DNA of 64,000 bases from Acidobacteriota bacterium. Its GTDB lineage: Bacteria > Acidobacteriota > Vicinamibacteria > Vicinamibacterales > UBA2999. The notes beneath the pieces were generated by a model that worked only from the letters and a program-made list of their open reading frames with translations, did not search any database and was not told the origin of the DNA. The translations under genes were made by a program, and so were the position numbers. Positions within the stretch are counted from its first letter, which is position 1. The number at the start of each line of letters is the position of its first letter. The DNA is taken from positions 1 through 64,000 of the forward strand of contig JAKFYH010000016.1 in NCBI GenBank assembly GCA_021730945.1, written 5' to 3'. This document shows, piece after piece, positions 17,439-28,214 of this stretch.

Positions 17439-19438
17439 ATCAGTTCACCAAGGGGGCGGTGATCGCCTCAACGCTGATGGCGGCCTTCGTCCAGCTCTAC
17501 CTGTCCACCAGGCTGCTTTACCCTCAGCTGTTCTTCATCGTATCGGCGGCCTTCGCCGTGGCCTTGATCGCCGGGGCGTGGCGGCCGGGGCCGGCGATTG
17601 CCGTGGTGATGGCGCTGTCGTACCTGGCGCCGGCGGCCTACGTCGTGTGGCCCGGCTTCGAGAACTACGGCTTCGAGATCGTCTGGGCCCTGCCTCTGTT
17701 GGGCTTGACCATCTCAGGGCGCGGCGCGTGGCAGTGGCACGTCCCCACCCGATGGCGATGGCCCCTGGTGACGTGGGCGCTCGTCATCGCGGCGTCGTGG
17801 CCGATCGTGTTCCTGCGCGAGCTTGATTTCTACGTCGGCATTCTGCCGCTCTCCGGCGTCGCCAACACCAGCATCGGCATCACTCCCTGGGACGCCGTGA
17901 CCGCGGTGACCTACTGGACGCTGGTTCACAACATTGGACTGCTGTGGTTCGACCGGCTGTTCGGTTGGTACGCCGATCGCGCCGAGGAATTTCGTGGCGC
18001 CGTCGTCGTGCCGCTGGCGATTGCCATCTCGGTGGCGTGCGCGATTGCCGCGTACCAGGCCTTTGTCGACCTCCGGTTCCTTAATCCGCATCTGTGGCCA
18101 CACATGGGCCGTGCTGCCGCCACGCTGGGCGACGCCAACACGTTTGGCATGATCGCGGCACTTTGGACGACGGCCGCGGTAGCGTTGGCACGATCATGGC
18201 CGGGGCCGTGGCAGTTTGGCGGCGCCATGGCCGGGGTGGGCATTGGACTAGTGGGTGTGCTGACCTCGGGATCACGCACGGCGCTCATTACCATCGCGAT
18301 CGGTCTGGCGGCGGTCGCCTTTGAAGGGCTGCAGGCCTGGCGTCGATCGGACGCTTCTTCGCGGCCGTCGACCAAGCGGCTCCTGGGGGTCGCCGCGAGC
18401 CTGATCCTGCTGGCGGCAGTGGCACTGGCGGTCGTGCGAGGCTCATCCATCACCAGCGTGGCCGAACGAGGCAGCTTCGGCTACATCCCGTTTATCGGCG
18501 AGGTCGGTATTCGCCAAACCGCCTACGATCTCCTCTGGGACCGCTTTGGCTACGGTGAGCCGGCGGTGGAGATGGTGAAGGAGCATCCGTGGTCAGGCAC
18601 CGGTGTGGGCACGTTCCATACGTTGGTCCACGACTTCGCGATGGCGACCAACGGCAAGAACCTGCCACCCGACAACGCTCAAAGCTGGTACCGCCACCAC
18701 GCCGCCGAACTCGGACTGCTGGGCAGCATCCCGTGGTTGTTGTGGCTGGCGGCGTTCGCCGCCACGCTGCTGTCGCGGACGATCGGCAAGGGCGATCGCC
18801 TCGCCATCGGCGCGTTGCGGGGAACCCTGCTCGGCTTCGGCGCCGTCTCCTTGATGGGCATGCCGGGTCAGTCGCTGCCGGTGGTGCTCACGTTCTGGAC
18901 GTTCGTCTTCTGGTTCTCGATGTTGAAGAGCGTGCCGGCGTCGCCGCCTTCGCCGTGGCCGACGCGGGCGTGGATGGTCACGCTGCTGCTGGTCGGCGTG
19001 CATGCCGCCACCACCCTCGCCGACGCCAGAGGCGACCTGCGCCCGCGCCATCGCGCCATGCGCTTTGGTTGGGACTACCACTACGGCATCAGCAACCTGG
19101 AACCGAGCGCCGATGGCAGTCCAGGGCGGCGGTGGACACAACTGACATCGCTGTCGGTAGTTCCGGTCAAAGGCAGCGTCCTGAAATTTGTCGGCTGGAT
19201 CGATCATCCCGATGCGGATGAACGACCGGTACACGTCCGCGTGTGGGCCGACTCGCGCATCGTCTACGACGACGACCTGAAGCGAAGCGCGGCGATCTTT
19301 CTCGACATCCCGGCCGGTGCCGGCCGGACACACCTGGTGCTCGAAACCGAAATCAGCCGGATGTGGCGGCCCAGGGAGTTTGGCCGCAACGATCCCCGCG
19401 AGCTGGGGCTGTCGCTGCGTGACTGGACCTGGGAGTAA
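17435..19438 (+). CDS. O-antigen ligase-like polytopic membrane protein
   Basis: A 667-residue inner-membrane protein with about ten to twelve hydrophobic helices, then a soluble ~150-residue C-terminus. The Wzy_C-like central segment is recognisable by TSGSRTALITIAIG, HPWSGTGVGTFHTL and HHAAELGLLGSIPW, as in O-antigen ligases and bactoprenol-linked glycan polymerases. The likely role is joining or polymerising surface sugars at the periplasmic face. The start ATG overlaps the previous stop (ATGA). The extra C-terminal domain is beta-rich and unidentified. Substrate unknown. Confidence 0.82.
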   Translation: MNQFTKGAVIASTLMAAFVQLYLSTRLLYPQLFFIVSAAFAVALIAGAWRPGPAIAVVMALSYLAPAAYVVWPGFENYGFEIVWALPLLGLTISGRGAWQWHVPTRWRWPLVTWALVIAASWPIVFLRELDFYVGILPLSGVANTSIGITPWDAVTAVTYWTLVHNIGLLWFDRLFGWYADRAEEFRGAVVVPLAIAISVACAIAAYQAFVDLRFLNPHLWPHMGRAAATLGDANTFGMIAALWTTAAVALARSWPGPWQFGGAMAGVGIGLVGVLTSGSRTALITIAIGLAAVAFEGLQAWRRSDASSRPSTKRLLGVAASLILLAAVALAVVRGSSITSVAERGSFGYIPFIGEVGIRQTAYDLLWDRFGYGEPAVEMVKEHPWSGTGVGTFHTLVHDFAMATNGKNLPPDNAQSWYRHHAAELGLLGSIPWLLWLAAFAATLLSRTIGKGDRLAIGALRGTLLGFGAVSLMGMPGQSLPVVLTFWTFVFWFSMLKSVPASPPSPWPTRAWMVTLLLVGVHAATTLADARGDLRPRHRAMRFGWDYHYGISNLEPSADGSPGRRWTQLTSLSVVPVKGSVLKFVGWIDHPDADERPVHVRVWADSRIVYDDDLKRSAAIFLDIPAGAGRTHLVLETEISRMWRPREFGRNDPRELGLSLRDWTWE

Positions 19439-19444
19439 GCGACT

Positions 19445-20209
19445 TCACTTCTTGCCGACTGTGCGCGCGAGGTAGGCACGAATCGCGTCGTAGGTGTGCG
19501 GCTGCATCCAGGCGTGGACGACGCGGGCGTTGAGATCGGACAGGCAGGCGGCCCGATCCAGGATCAGTGTGGCGAACGCCTCCTTGGTCAGCGCAAAGGC
19601 ACTCGCGGGAATCGCCGCCAGGCGGTTGGCCGTCGCCGTCGCCCGCTCGATCAGGGATTCGGGCGGGCACTGTTCATCGATCAACCCCAGCGTCATCGCC
19701 TCGGAGACCGGCACCGTCCGGCCGGTGAACACCAGGTCGCGGAACGACGCGTCGGTCAGGCGGGCGCCGACAATTTGCAGCGGCAGCGCCGGGAACGGCA
19801 CACCGACCGCCAACTCAGGCACGCCAATTCGACCGGTGCCCTCGGCCATGACTCGCCAATCGCACGCCGATGCCAGGATGCAGCCGCCGGCAATGGCGTG
19901 GCCGTTGACCGCGGCAATCATCGGCTTGGGAAAGCTCAGCGCACTGCGCAACACCGCATCAAGGACGGGCAGGAACCGCTGCCCGTATTCGGGGCCGTCC
20001 TTGATCAAGCGAAACAGGTCGACGCCAGCCGAGAACGAAGAGCCGCGGCCGGTGATCACCACGGCACGCACGGGGTCATCTTGCGCCGTCTTGAGCTCGG
20101 CCAGCAGCGCTTCGCACAACTCGAGGTCGAGGGCGCTGACCTTGCCGTGCGCCAGACACAGAATACGGACGCCGTCCCGATCCTGCCGTTCGATCATGTT
20201 TCGCAGCAT
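19445..20209 (-). CDS. Enoyl-CoA hydratase/isomerase family protein
   Basis: A 254-residue crotonase-fold protein. The oxyanion-hole regions are recognisable (GRGSSFSAGVDL and NGHAIAGGCILASACD). The usual catalytic glutamates of enoyl-CoA hydratase are not both obvious, so the reaction could be hydration, isomerisation or another CoA-thioester chemistry. It converges on the O-antigen-ligase-like gene with a 6-bp gap. Starts at 20209 or 20197 (MIERQDRDG) are both possible. It stands alone, with a repeat array upstream. Confidence 0.88.
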   Translation of the reverse strand: MLRNMIERQDRDGVRILCLAHGKVSALDLELCEALLAELKTAQDDPVRAVVITGRGSSFSAGVDLFRLIKDGPEYGQRFLPVLDAVLRSALSFPKPMIAAVNGHAIAGGCILASACDWRVMAEGTGRIGVPELAVGVPFPALPLQIVGARLTDASFRDLVFTGRTVPVSEAMTLGLIDEQCPPESLIERATATANRLAAIPASAFALTKEAFATLILDRAACLSDLNARVVHAWMQPHTYDAIRAYLARTVGKK

Positions 20210-20215
20210 ATTCTA

Positions 20216-20446
20216 GACACAGATAGGCCAGGGCCGCAGCCACAGAGGCTGCCGGGGCCGCAGATGACGCAGACGTGCGGAACCAGGGCCGCAGATGACG
20301 CAGATGACGCAGACGTGCGGAACCAGGGCCGCAGATGACGCAGATGACGCAGAGGCGCGGGAGCCAGGGCCGCAGATGACGCAGATGACGCAGAGGCGCC
20401 GGAACCGGGGCCGCAGAGGACACAGATGACGCAGATCACGGAAGTT
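20216..20446. repeat. Array of ~40-bp repeats built from 9-nt units
   Basis: Five or so copies of a ~40-bp unit headed GGGCCGCAGATGACGCAGAT (copies begin near 20255, 20287, 20327, 20368 and 20408). Inside each, GCAGATGAC repeats with a 9-nt period. Copies end in variants of CAGACGTGCGGAACCA or CAGAGGCGC. There are no unique spacers, so it is not a CRISPR array. The last copy runs into the nudix gene. Confidence 0.92.
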
Positions 20447-21142
20447 GAGGCTCGACCGGCGGCGACGGTTGTGCTGCTGCGTCCAGGAGATCCGTTCGAG
20501 ATCTTGTTGCTGCGTCGCAATGACAAGGTCGCGTTCATGGCGGGGTCGTATGTGTTTCCGGGCGGCCGGGTCGACCCGGCGGACTACCCGTCGCCTGGGA
20601 CTGCGTTGCCGCCACCGGCGTTTACTGATCTGAGCGAAGTAGACGAAGCCGCGTTCCGGCGAGCCGCCGTCCGGGAACTTCAGGAAGAAGCCAGCGTGAC
20701 GATTGGGCCCGGCGACCTTGCGCCGTTGGCACACTGGGTGACGCCCGAGATCGAGATCCGCCGCTACGACACCCGCTTCTTTCTCGCCCGCATGCCAGAG
20801 GGACAGGTGCCCCGCCACGACGCTGGCGAGATGACGGCGATGGCGTGGATGTCACCGCGGGCAGCCATTGCCCGCTTCGAGCAGCGAGAGTTGCTGTTAC
20901 CGCCACCGACCTGGACCACCATCCGCCAACTTGAGAAGCTGGCGTCGATCGATGAGGTGATGGCCTGGGCGCGCCGGCGAACCATCGTTCGCGTCATGCC
21001 CGGTTTCATCAAGACTGACACGGTCACCATGCTGACCTTGCCCGGCGACCCGCTGTTTCCAGCCATGGCCGGATGGGAAGTTCCGGAAGAAACCCGTTTC
21101 GTGCTGGAACCCGGCGCGCGATGGCAGCCGCTAAAGGCCTGA
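20426..21142 (+). CDS. Nudix hydrolase
   Basis: A 238-residue Nudix-fold hydrolase cleaving a nucleoside diphosphate linked to another group (substrate unknown). The Nudix box is present: the preceding glycines are in FPGGRVDPADY, and the helix reads RAAVRELQEEASV (REx2Ex-like). Family members begin with a strand like RPAATVVLLR, so the start must be close upstream of residue 10. The only ATG available, 20426, lies in the last copy of the repeat array, so MTQITE is repeat-derived. No ribosome site is evident. Confidence 0.88.
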   Translation: MTQITEVEARPAATVVLLRPGDPFEILLLRRNDKVAFMAGSYVFPGGRVDPADYPSPGTALPPPAFTDLSEVDEAAFRRAAVRELQEEASVTIGPGDLAPLAHWVTPEIEIRRYDTRFFLARMPEGQVPRHDAGEMTAMAWMSPRAAIARFEQRELLLPPPTWTTIRQLEKLASIDEVMAWARRRTIVRVMPGFIKTDTVTMLTLPGDPLFPAMAGWEVPEETRFVLEPGARWQPLKA

Positions 21143-21193
21143 CGCGGTGCGTCGATTTACGCTCACCCCGTTCGTCAAGGTAGCGGAGGACCC

Positions 21194-21670
21194 ATGCACC
21201 TGCTGATCTCGCTGGCCGTTGTCGCCGGCCTCGTCGCGCAAACCGGGAAGGATTCGCTGCTGTCGCAACTGGACGGGAAATGGACGGGCACCGGCACTGT
21301 CTTGAATCAACCCGCGAACATCGAGATGGAGTGGACCTGGGAACTGGGCGGTCAGTTCCTGAAGCTGTCGTTTACGAGCGCGATTGGGGCGCCACCAAAA
21401 GTGAATACCTTCCAGGGTCACGCCTACTATCGGGCGGTCGCCGAGGGCCGCTATCGCGGCATGTGGTTCGACAACACCGGCATGTTTCGCCCGCTTGATG
21501 CCCGCCGCGACGGCCGTGCGCTGGTGTCGGAGTGGGGCACGCCCGACACAGAACAGGGCGAGACCACCTACCGGCTGATGCCCGATGGCACGATGGAAGT
21601 GATCGACCGCGTGAAAGGCAAGGACGGCACCTGGCGAACGTTCGGTCAGTCGGGATTGATGAAGCGGTAG
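21194..21670 (+). CDS. Exported hypothetical protein (DUF1579/lipocalin-like)
   Basis: A 158-residue protein with a weak N-terminal signal (MHLLISLAVVAGLVAQTG). It then has a beta-rich body with LDGKWTGTGTV, MEWTWELGGQFLKLSF and YRGMWFDNTGMFRPLDA. The pattern of short strands suggests a lipocalin-like or DUF1579-like barrel, with function unknown. It converges with the peptidase gene, and the two coding regions overlap by 25 bp at their 3' ends. Confidence 0.75.
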   Translation: MHLLISLAVVAGLVAQTGKDSLLSQLDGKWTGTGTVLNQPANIEMEWTWELGGQFLKLSFTSAIGAPPKVNTFQGHAYYRAVAEGRYRGMWFDNTGMFRPLDARRDGRALVSEWGTPDTEQGETTYRLMPDGTMEVIDRVKGKDGTWRTFGQSGLMKR

Positions 21671-22551
21671 AGCACGCGGACGATGCGATAGGCCTCGGGC
21701 ATCGATTCGCGAGTGAACTCGACCGTGTCGGGGGCCACTATCTGGATTTCACGGAACGCGGTCGCCACTTCCGGAATCGTGAAGTTGCGCAGCTGCATCC
21801 GCACCTTGTAGCTGGCCAGGCGTTCCCGCGCCGGTTTGCGGGCGGCGGCGACCGCCTCTTTCGCTGTTGACTGGATGTCGCGGCGCGCTTCGGCCAGCGG
21901 CCGGCTTTCGACGGCGCGCATGTTGATGGCGCGTTTCACCACCACGCCGCGAATGGCCGGCGTCCACTCCTTCTGCTGTTCCACCGCCACATCGTCGCCG
22001 GTGATCATCACCACCGGGACACCGAACCAGTGCGCCATCAAGGTATTGAGACCGCCTTCACCGGCCGATCGGCCGTTGACCACGACGTCCTTGACCACGC
22101 CAGAGCCAGTGTGGGCGAACAGGCCGCGCGGCGAGTCGGCTTTGGCGTGATAGCCGACGAAGATCACGGCATCGAAGGTGTCGTCGAGGCCCTCGACCAT
22201 GCCGTGGCGCTTGAAGCTGTGGCTGATCAGACGGGCGCGCGGATCGAGATCCTCCGGCAGCAGGTTGCGCTGGCTGCCATGCGAGTCGTTGACCACCACT
22301 TCGGTGGCGCCGCCCTCGAAGGCGCCGCGAATGGCCGCGTTGGCGTCCTCGGCCATCAGCTTGCGCGAACGGTTGTATTCGGCGCCGCCGGCGCTGGTCT
22401 GATCGTCGCCGACCACGCCGCTGATGCCTTCCATGTCGACCGAGATGTAGATCTTCCTGCCCTGGGCCGACGCCTCAGATGCCATCACGAAGCACGCCAA
22501 GGAGAAAATCACGAAGGACACGAGTCCAGCTTTTGAAAACCAATGAGGCAT
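21646..22551 (-). CDS. M55 family D-aminopeptidase (DppA-like), exported
   Basis: A 301-residue protein with a signal peptide (MPHWFSKAGLVSFVIFSLAC..., cleavage near ASAQG), then a DppA-like zinc peptidase fold. Zinc-site residues sit in YISVDMEGISGVVG and in NDSHGSQRNLLPEDL, with FVGYHAKADSPRGLFAHT downstream. The expected role is removing N-terminal D- or other amino acids from peptides, here in the periplasm, perhaps from peptidoglycan fragments. The start has a good AAGGAAA ribosome site. The selenoprotein gene lies 38 bp upstream on the same strand. Confidence 0.9.
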   Translation of the reverse strand: MPHWFSKAGLVSFVIFSLACFVMASEASAQGRKIYISVDMEGISGVVGDDQTSAGGAEYNRSRKLMAEDANAAIRGAFEGGATEVVVNDSHGSQRNLLPEDLDPRARLISHSFKRHGMVEGLDDTFDAVIFVGYHAKADSPRGLFAHTGSGVVKDVVVNGRSAGEGGLNTLMAHWFGVPVVMITGDDVAVEQQKEWTPAIRGVVVKRAINMRAVESRPLAEARRDIQSTAKEAVAAARKPARERLASYKVRMQLRNFTIPEVATAFREIQIVAPDTVEFTRESMPEAYRIVRVLYRFINPD

Positions 22552-22589
22552 GTTTGTTTCCTTGAAAAGGGTCTTCGTGTTCGTCGTGG

Positions 22590-23243
22590 TCAGGAAACTT
22601 CTGGCAAGCCGAGCGCGGCGCGGACAAAGTCCTGCTCGGGCAGGCCGCCGAGGATCTCGATCGTCTCGTTGACGATGGTTTTCGGCACGCCGGTGACTCG
22701 GTACTTGCGGCTCAGGTCCATGAACTCGGTGGCTTCGACGGCATCCGCGGTGATCATGGGGTTGGCCGCTGCCATCTTGTGTGCGAGGACGACCGCCCTC
22801 GGACAGTGCGGTCAAGTGGGTGTCGAGAACACCTGGATATGCGTCGGCGTGGTGACCGCCTGGACCCACGCCATGGTCTCGGGTTCGAAGTCGATCTTGC
22901 CGGTGCCTGCGACCAGGATCGCCTCGACCAGGCCGACGAACTCATAGCCGGTCGGGGCGCCGTACATGCGCATGCGGGTGTCGACATCGTCACTGAGAAT
23001 GACGATGGCCGGTGCCTTGTCGACCTTGTACTTCGCCTTGTCGTCCAGATCGAGGACGAAGTTCTTCTCGACCACGGTGATCTTTTCGTTCAGTGACGCG
23101 ATCTCGTCGAGGATTTGCTTGGCCACGGGACCGCTCTCGGACCCGCCGAAGGTTTGCGTGAAGAGCAGCAACTGCACGGGTTGGGTGATGGTGGCGAGGT
23201 GCTGCCTGAGCGTTGCCTCGTCTTGCGGTGATAGAAGGCCCAT
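22590..23243 (-). CDS. Thioredoxin-fold disulfide oxidoreductase; apparent selenoprotein with in-frame UGA at codon 144
   Basis: A 217-codon two-domain glutaredoxin/protein-disulfide-oxidoreductase-like protein, with one in-frame TGA at 22814-22812. Reading TGA as selenocysteine gives VFSTPT-U-PHCPRAVVLAHKM, so Sec replaces the first Cys of the CxxC active site exactly. Homology continues without a frame change through TADAVEATEF and the cis-proline loop VTGVPKTIVN. The N-terminal thioredoxin-like domain has lost its own CxxC (FTQTFGGSESGPV), leaving UxxC as the only redox centre. A SECIS-like hairpin follows the UGA. The true stop, also TGA, has no such hairpin. It probably reduces or exchanges thiols in the cytoplasm (no signal peptide). 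A nonsense mutation of TGC/TGT is the alternative. Confidence 0.82.
22784..22801 (-). promoter_or_regulatory. SECIS-like hairpin downstream of the UGA codon
   Basis: On the minus strand, CGAGGGC (22801-22795) pairs with GTCCTCG (22790-22784), giving seven pairs including one G-U, around the tetraloop GGTC. The loop starts 18 nt after the UGA (17 nt between). A short stem, an apical GGUC-type loop and this spacing match the known bacterial SECIS pattern (the E. coli fdhF loop also contains GGUC), which SelB binds. Confidence 0.7.
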
Positions 23244-23297
23244 GGGTGGATTATGACTCAGCGGCCGGCCGGCGGACGCGCACTGAAAACGCCGTCA

Positions 23298-23780
23298 CTA
23301 AAACTTGAAGAGATCGTCGAAGGCCTTCTTGGCGCCGGTTGGTTCCTTCGGGTTCTGGCTGGTGGCCGCCGTGGTTTCGCGCTCAAACGAGGTGCGGCCC
23401 GAGAACAGGGGACAGTCGTTGGCCGCGTCCTTGGGCGACACCCGGGCGGGAATCTTCTCGGCGCACTCGAGGCTGGCGCCGGGGTCGAAGTTCACGCACT
23501 GGATACACGATCGCAGATCGACCTGGCATTTCGGGCACTTGCTGCGCGACATGATCGCGGCGTCGACGATGGTGCCGCAGCGGGCGCAGCGGGCGACCTG
23601 TCGCGACGACATCATGCGAGGGTTGCGGGCGCCCTCCGACGAGATGCGCCGGGCGCCGGCCGGGGCGCCCGGTTCGCGCTCCGGCCGTGGTGACGAACGA
23701 TCGGGTCCGTCGCCGCGCGGGCCCGACGGGCGGTCACTTTCCTGATAGCCGCGCTGTTTGTACTTCCGGTCGTCAGACAC
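23298..23780 (-). CDS. Zinc-ribbon hypothetical protein
   Basis: A 160-residue protein. The first ~60 residues are charged, low complexity and probably disordered. Next comes a double zinc-ribbon: VARCARCGTI, then SKCPKCQVDLRSC, CVNFDPGASLEC and a Cys in NDCPLF. The last residues are KKAFDDLFKF. The GTG start at 23780 (VSDDRKYKQ) was chosen because upstream codons are non-homologous looking. No enzyme motif is seen. It may bind nucleic acid or another protein. It is not obviously tied to the selenoprotein gene 54 bp downstream. Confidence 0.75.
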   Translation of the reverse strand: MSDDRKYKQRGYQESDRPSGPRGDGPDRSSPRPEREPGAPAGARRISSEGARNPRMMSSRQVARCARCGTIVDAAIMSRSKCPKCQVDLRSCIQCVNFDPGASLECAEKIPARVSPKDAANDCPLFSGRTSFERETTAATSQNPKEPTGAKKAFDDLFKF

Positions 23781-24195
23781 TACGGCCGCTCCCTCGCCGA
23801 GGCGATGTTCATAGAGCGCAGAATATACGCGCGCGGCGGATGGTGACGGGAAATTGTTGCTGGTCGGGAGGGGTGTTGCTTGTCGGGATCCGTCAGGAAT
23901 TGCCAAGACGCATGGCGTTGGGCGACCGACCCGCCTTCGCGCCTTGGCGCTACGGCGCGGTTTTACAGTGGGGGAAGCACCGGGTGACCCGCCACCATGC
24001 GCTGGCAGGATGCTAGTTATGCGCGCCTCGCATGTATTTGTCAAGGCGATTGGGCCCGGGTTGTTCGGTGGCCTGACGAAGCAAAAGGGTGGCTGAGCGG
24101 CCGGTCGTGTGGATCTACTAATGGTGGTTGGGCTGTCAACCAACCACTAGGCAGACTCCGACCTAATTTGTCGGCATTAAAGGAAGATTCTGGGC
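23781..24195. other. Non-coding stretch upstream of the respiratory operon
   Basis: No protein is convincing in this stretch, and short frames here lack homology or ribosome sites. It holds a perfect 8-bp hairpin, GTGGTTGG/CCAACCAC (24124-24131 and 24140-24147, 8-nt loop), about 50 bp upstream of the operon's -35 box. That could be an operator or the end of a short transcript. Confidence 0.5.
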
Positions 24196-24227
24196 TTGTG
24201 GAAAAGCGGATCTTTTTTCTATACAAT
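24196..24227 (+). promoter_or_regulatory. Promoter of the act-cox operon
   Basis: TTGTGG (24196-24201) and TATACA (24220-24225, with an overlapping TACAAT) are separated by 18 bp, a sigma70-like arrangement. The next gene starts at 24343, leaving a leader of about 110 nt. This contrasts with the leaderless promoters elsewhere in the window. Confidence 0.6.
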
Positions 24228-24251
24228 CAGCTTGCGAAATTTTTCACAAAG

Positions 24252-24314
24252 GTCGCCCCCGACGGTATTCGGGGTAAAGTGTGCGACTTCGGCACCGCAA
24301 TTTTCGCTGGTGCC
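24252..24314 (+). promoter_or_regulatory. Structured 5' leader of the act-cox operon
   Basis: An outer stem GTCGC/GCGAC (24252-24256, 24283-24287) encloses CCCCGA/TCGGGG (24257-24262, 24269-24274). A second hairpin GGCACC/GGTGCC follows (24291-24296, 24309-24314). No known riboswitch family is recognised. It could tune mRNA stability or translation of actA. Confidence 0.45.
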
Positions 24315-24342
24315 CTAACACCCCGGGGGCTGCAAGGGACGC

Positions 24343-25002
24343 ATGTCGCAGGTATTCCCAAAGAGCGCTAACGCCTGGTCCAAGGCCAGCGTGCTCGCCA
24401 TCGTGTTCGTGCTGCTCAGCGTCGGCTGGGTAGTGCTCACGATTCAACGATCAGATTTCGTCACGTCGGCAAATCAGTTCGTCGAGCAACCTGTCCAATT
24501 CAGTCACCAGCATCACGCCGGCGGCATTGGCATCGATTGCCGCTATTGCCACACCTCGGTGGAAATCTCGCCGTCGGCGGGCATTCCGCCGACCAAGACC
24601 TGCATCAACTGTCACTCGCAGATCTGGTCGACCAGCCCGTACCTCGAACCGGTGCGAGCGAGCTTCCGCGACGACAAGCCGCTCAACTGGGTCCGCGTGC
24701 ATGACCTGCCGGACTTTGTCTATTTCAACCACAGCATCCACGTCACCAAGGGTGTCGGCTGCGAAACCTGCCATGGCCGCGTCGACAAGATGCCGCTGAT
24801 GATCCAGAAGGCGTCGCTGCAGATGGAATGGTGCCTCGACTGTCATCGCGACCCCTCGCGCTACGTGCGCCCGCGAGACCAGATTACGACCATGGGCTAC
24901 CAGCCCGCCGTGGCACAGGCTGAACTTGGTCCGCGCCTGGTCAAGGAATACAAGATTGCCGGCCTCGAACACATGACTAGTTGCTCGGTGTGCCACCGAT
25001 GA
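24343..25002 (+). CDS. actA: Alternative complex III subunit ActA, pentahaem cytochrome c
   Basis: A 219-residue periplasmic cytochrome held by one N-terminal membrane helix (about residues 15-35). Five CxxCH haem sites are visible: CRYCH, CINCH, CETCH, CLDCH and CSVCH. That matches ActA, the pentahaem subunit that takes electrons from the iron-sulfur subunit of alternative complex III, a quinol:cytochrome c oxidoreductase unrelated to bc1. It is the first gene of the operon behind a sigma70-like promoter. Its stop overlaps an ATG for the next frame. Confidence 0.95.
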   Translation: MSQVFPKSANAWSKASVLAIVFVLLSVGWVVLTIQRSDFVTSANQFVEQPVQFSHQHHAGGIGIDCRYCHTSVEISPSAGIPPTKTCINCHSQIWSTSPYLEPVRASFRDDKPLNWVRVHDLPDFVYFNHSIHVTKGVGCETCHGRVDKMPLMIQKASLQMEWCLDCHRDPSRYVRPRDQITTMGYQPAVAQAELGPRLVKEYKIAGLEHMTSCSVCHR

Positions 25003-25027
25003 CCAACACAGAGGGTGCCTTGCCAAC

Positions 25028-25068
25028 CAGGGCCGCAGATAACGCAGATCACGCAGATCAAAAGGCTC
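25028..25068. repeat. GGGCCGCAGAT 9-nt-period repeat at the actA-actB junction
   Basis: GGGCCGCAGATAACGCAGAT followed by CACGCAGATC shares its head and 9-nt period with the array at 20.2-20.4 kb. It is in frame with actB (AADNADHADQKA). Confidence 0.75.
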
Positions 25069-25076
25069 ACCGTTCG

Positions 25077-28213
<3,137 letters not shown>

Positions 28214-28214
<1 letters not shown>

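Noticed and set aside
20216-20446. Possible CRISPR array
   Set aside because: The ~40-bp units are contiguous, with no unique spacers, and are themselves made of 9-nt repeats. No cas genes are near.
22776-22814. Frameshift or simple nonsense mutation in the thioredoxin-fold gene
   Set aside because: The two halves are in the same frame, and the TGA sits exactly at the first active-site Cys with a SECIS-like stem behind it. A single point mutation remains possible and is listed as the refuting case.
23781-24143. Long N-terminal extension of the zinc-ribbon protein
   Set aside because: The residues are low-complexity, read across the intergenic stretch and have no start-site signals. GTG 23780 fits better.
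23997-24371. 124-codon plus-strand frame upstream of actA
   Set aside because: It crosses the operon promoter and structured leader and overlaps the actA start. It has no homology or ribosome site.
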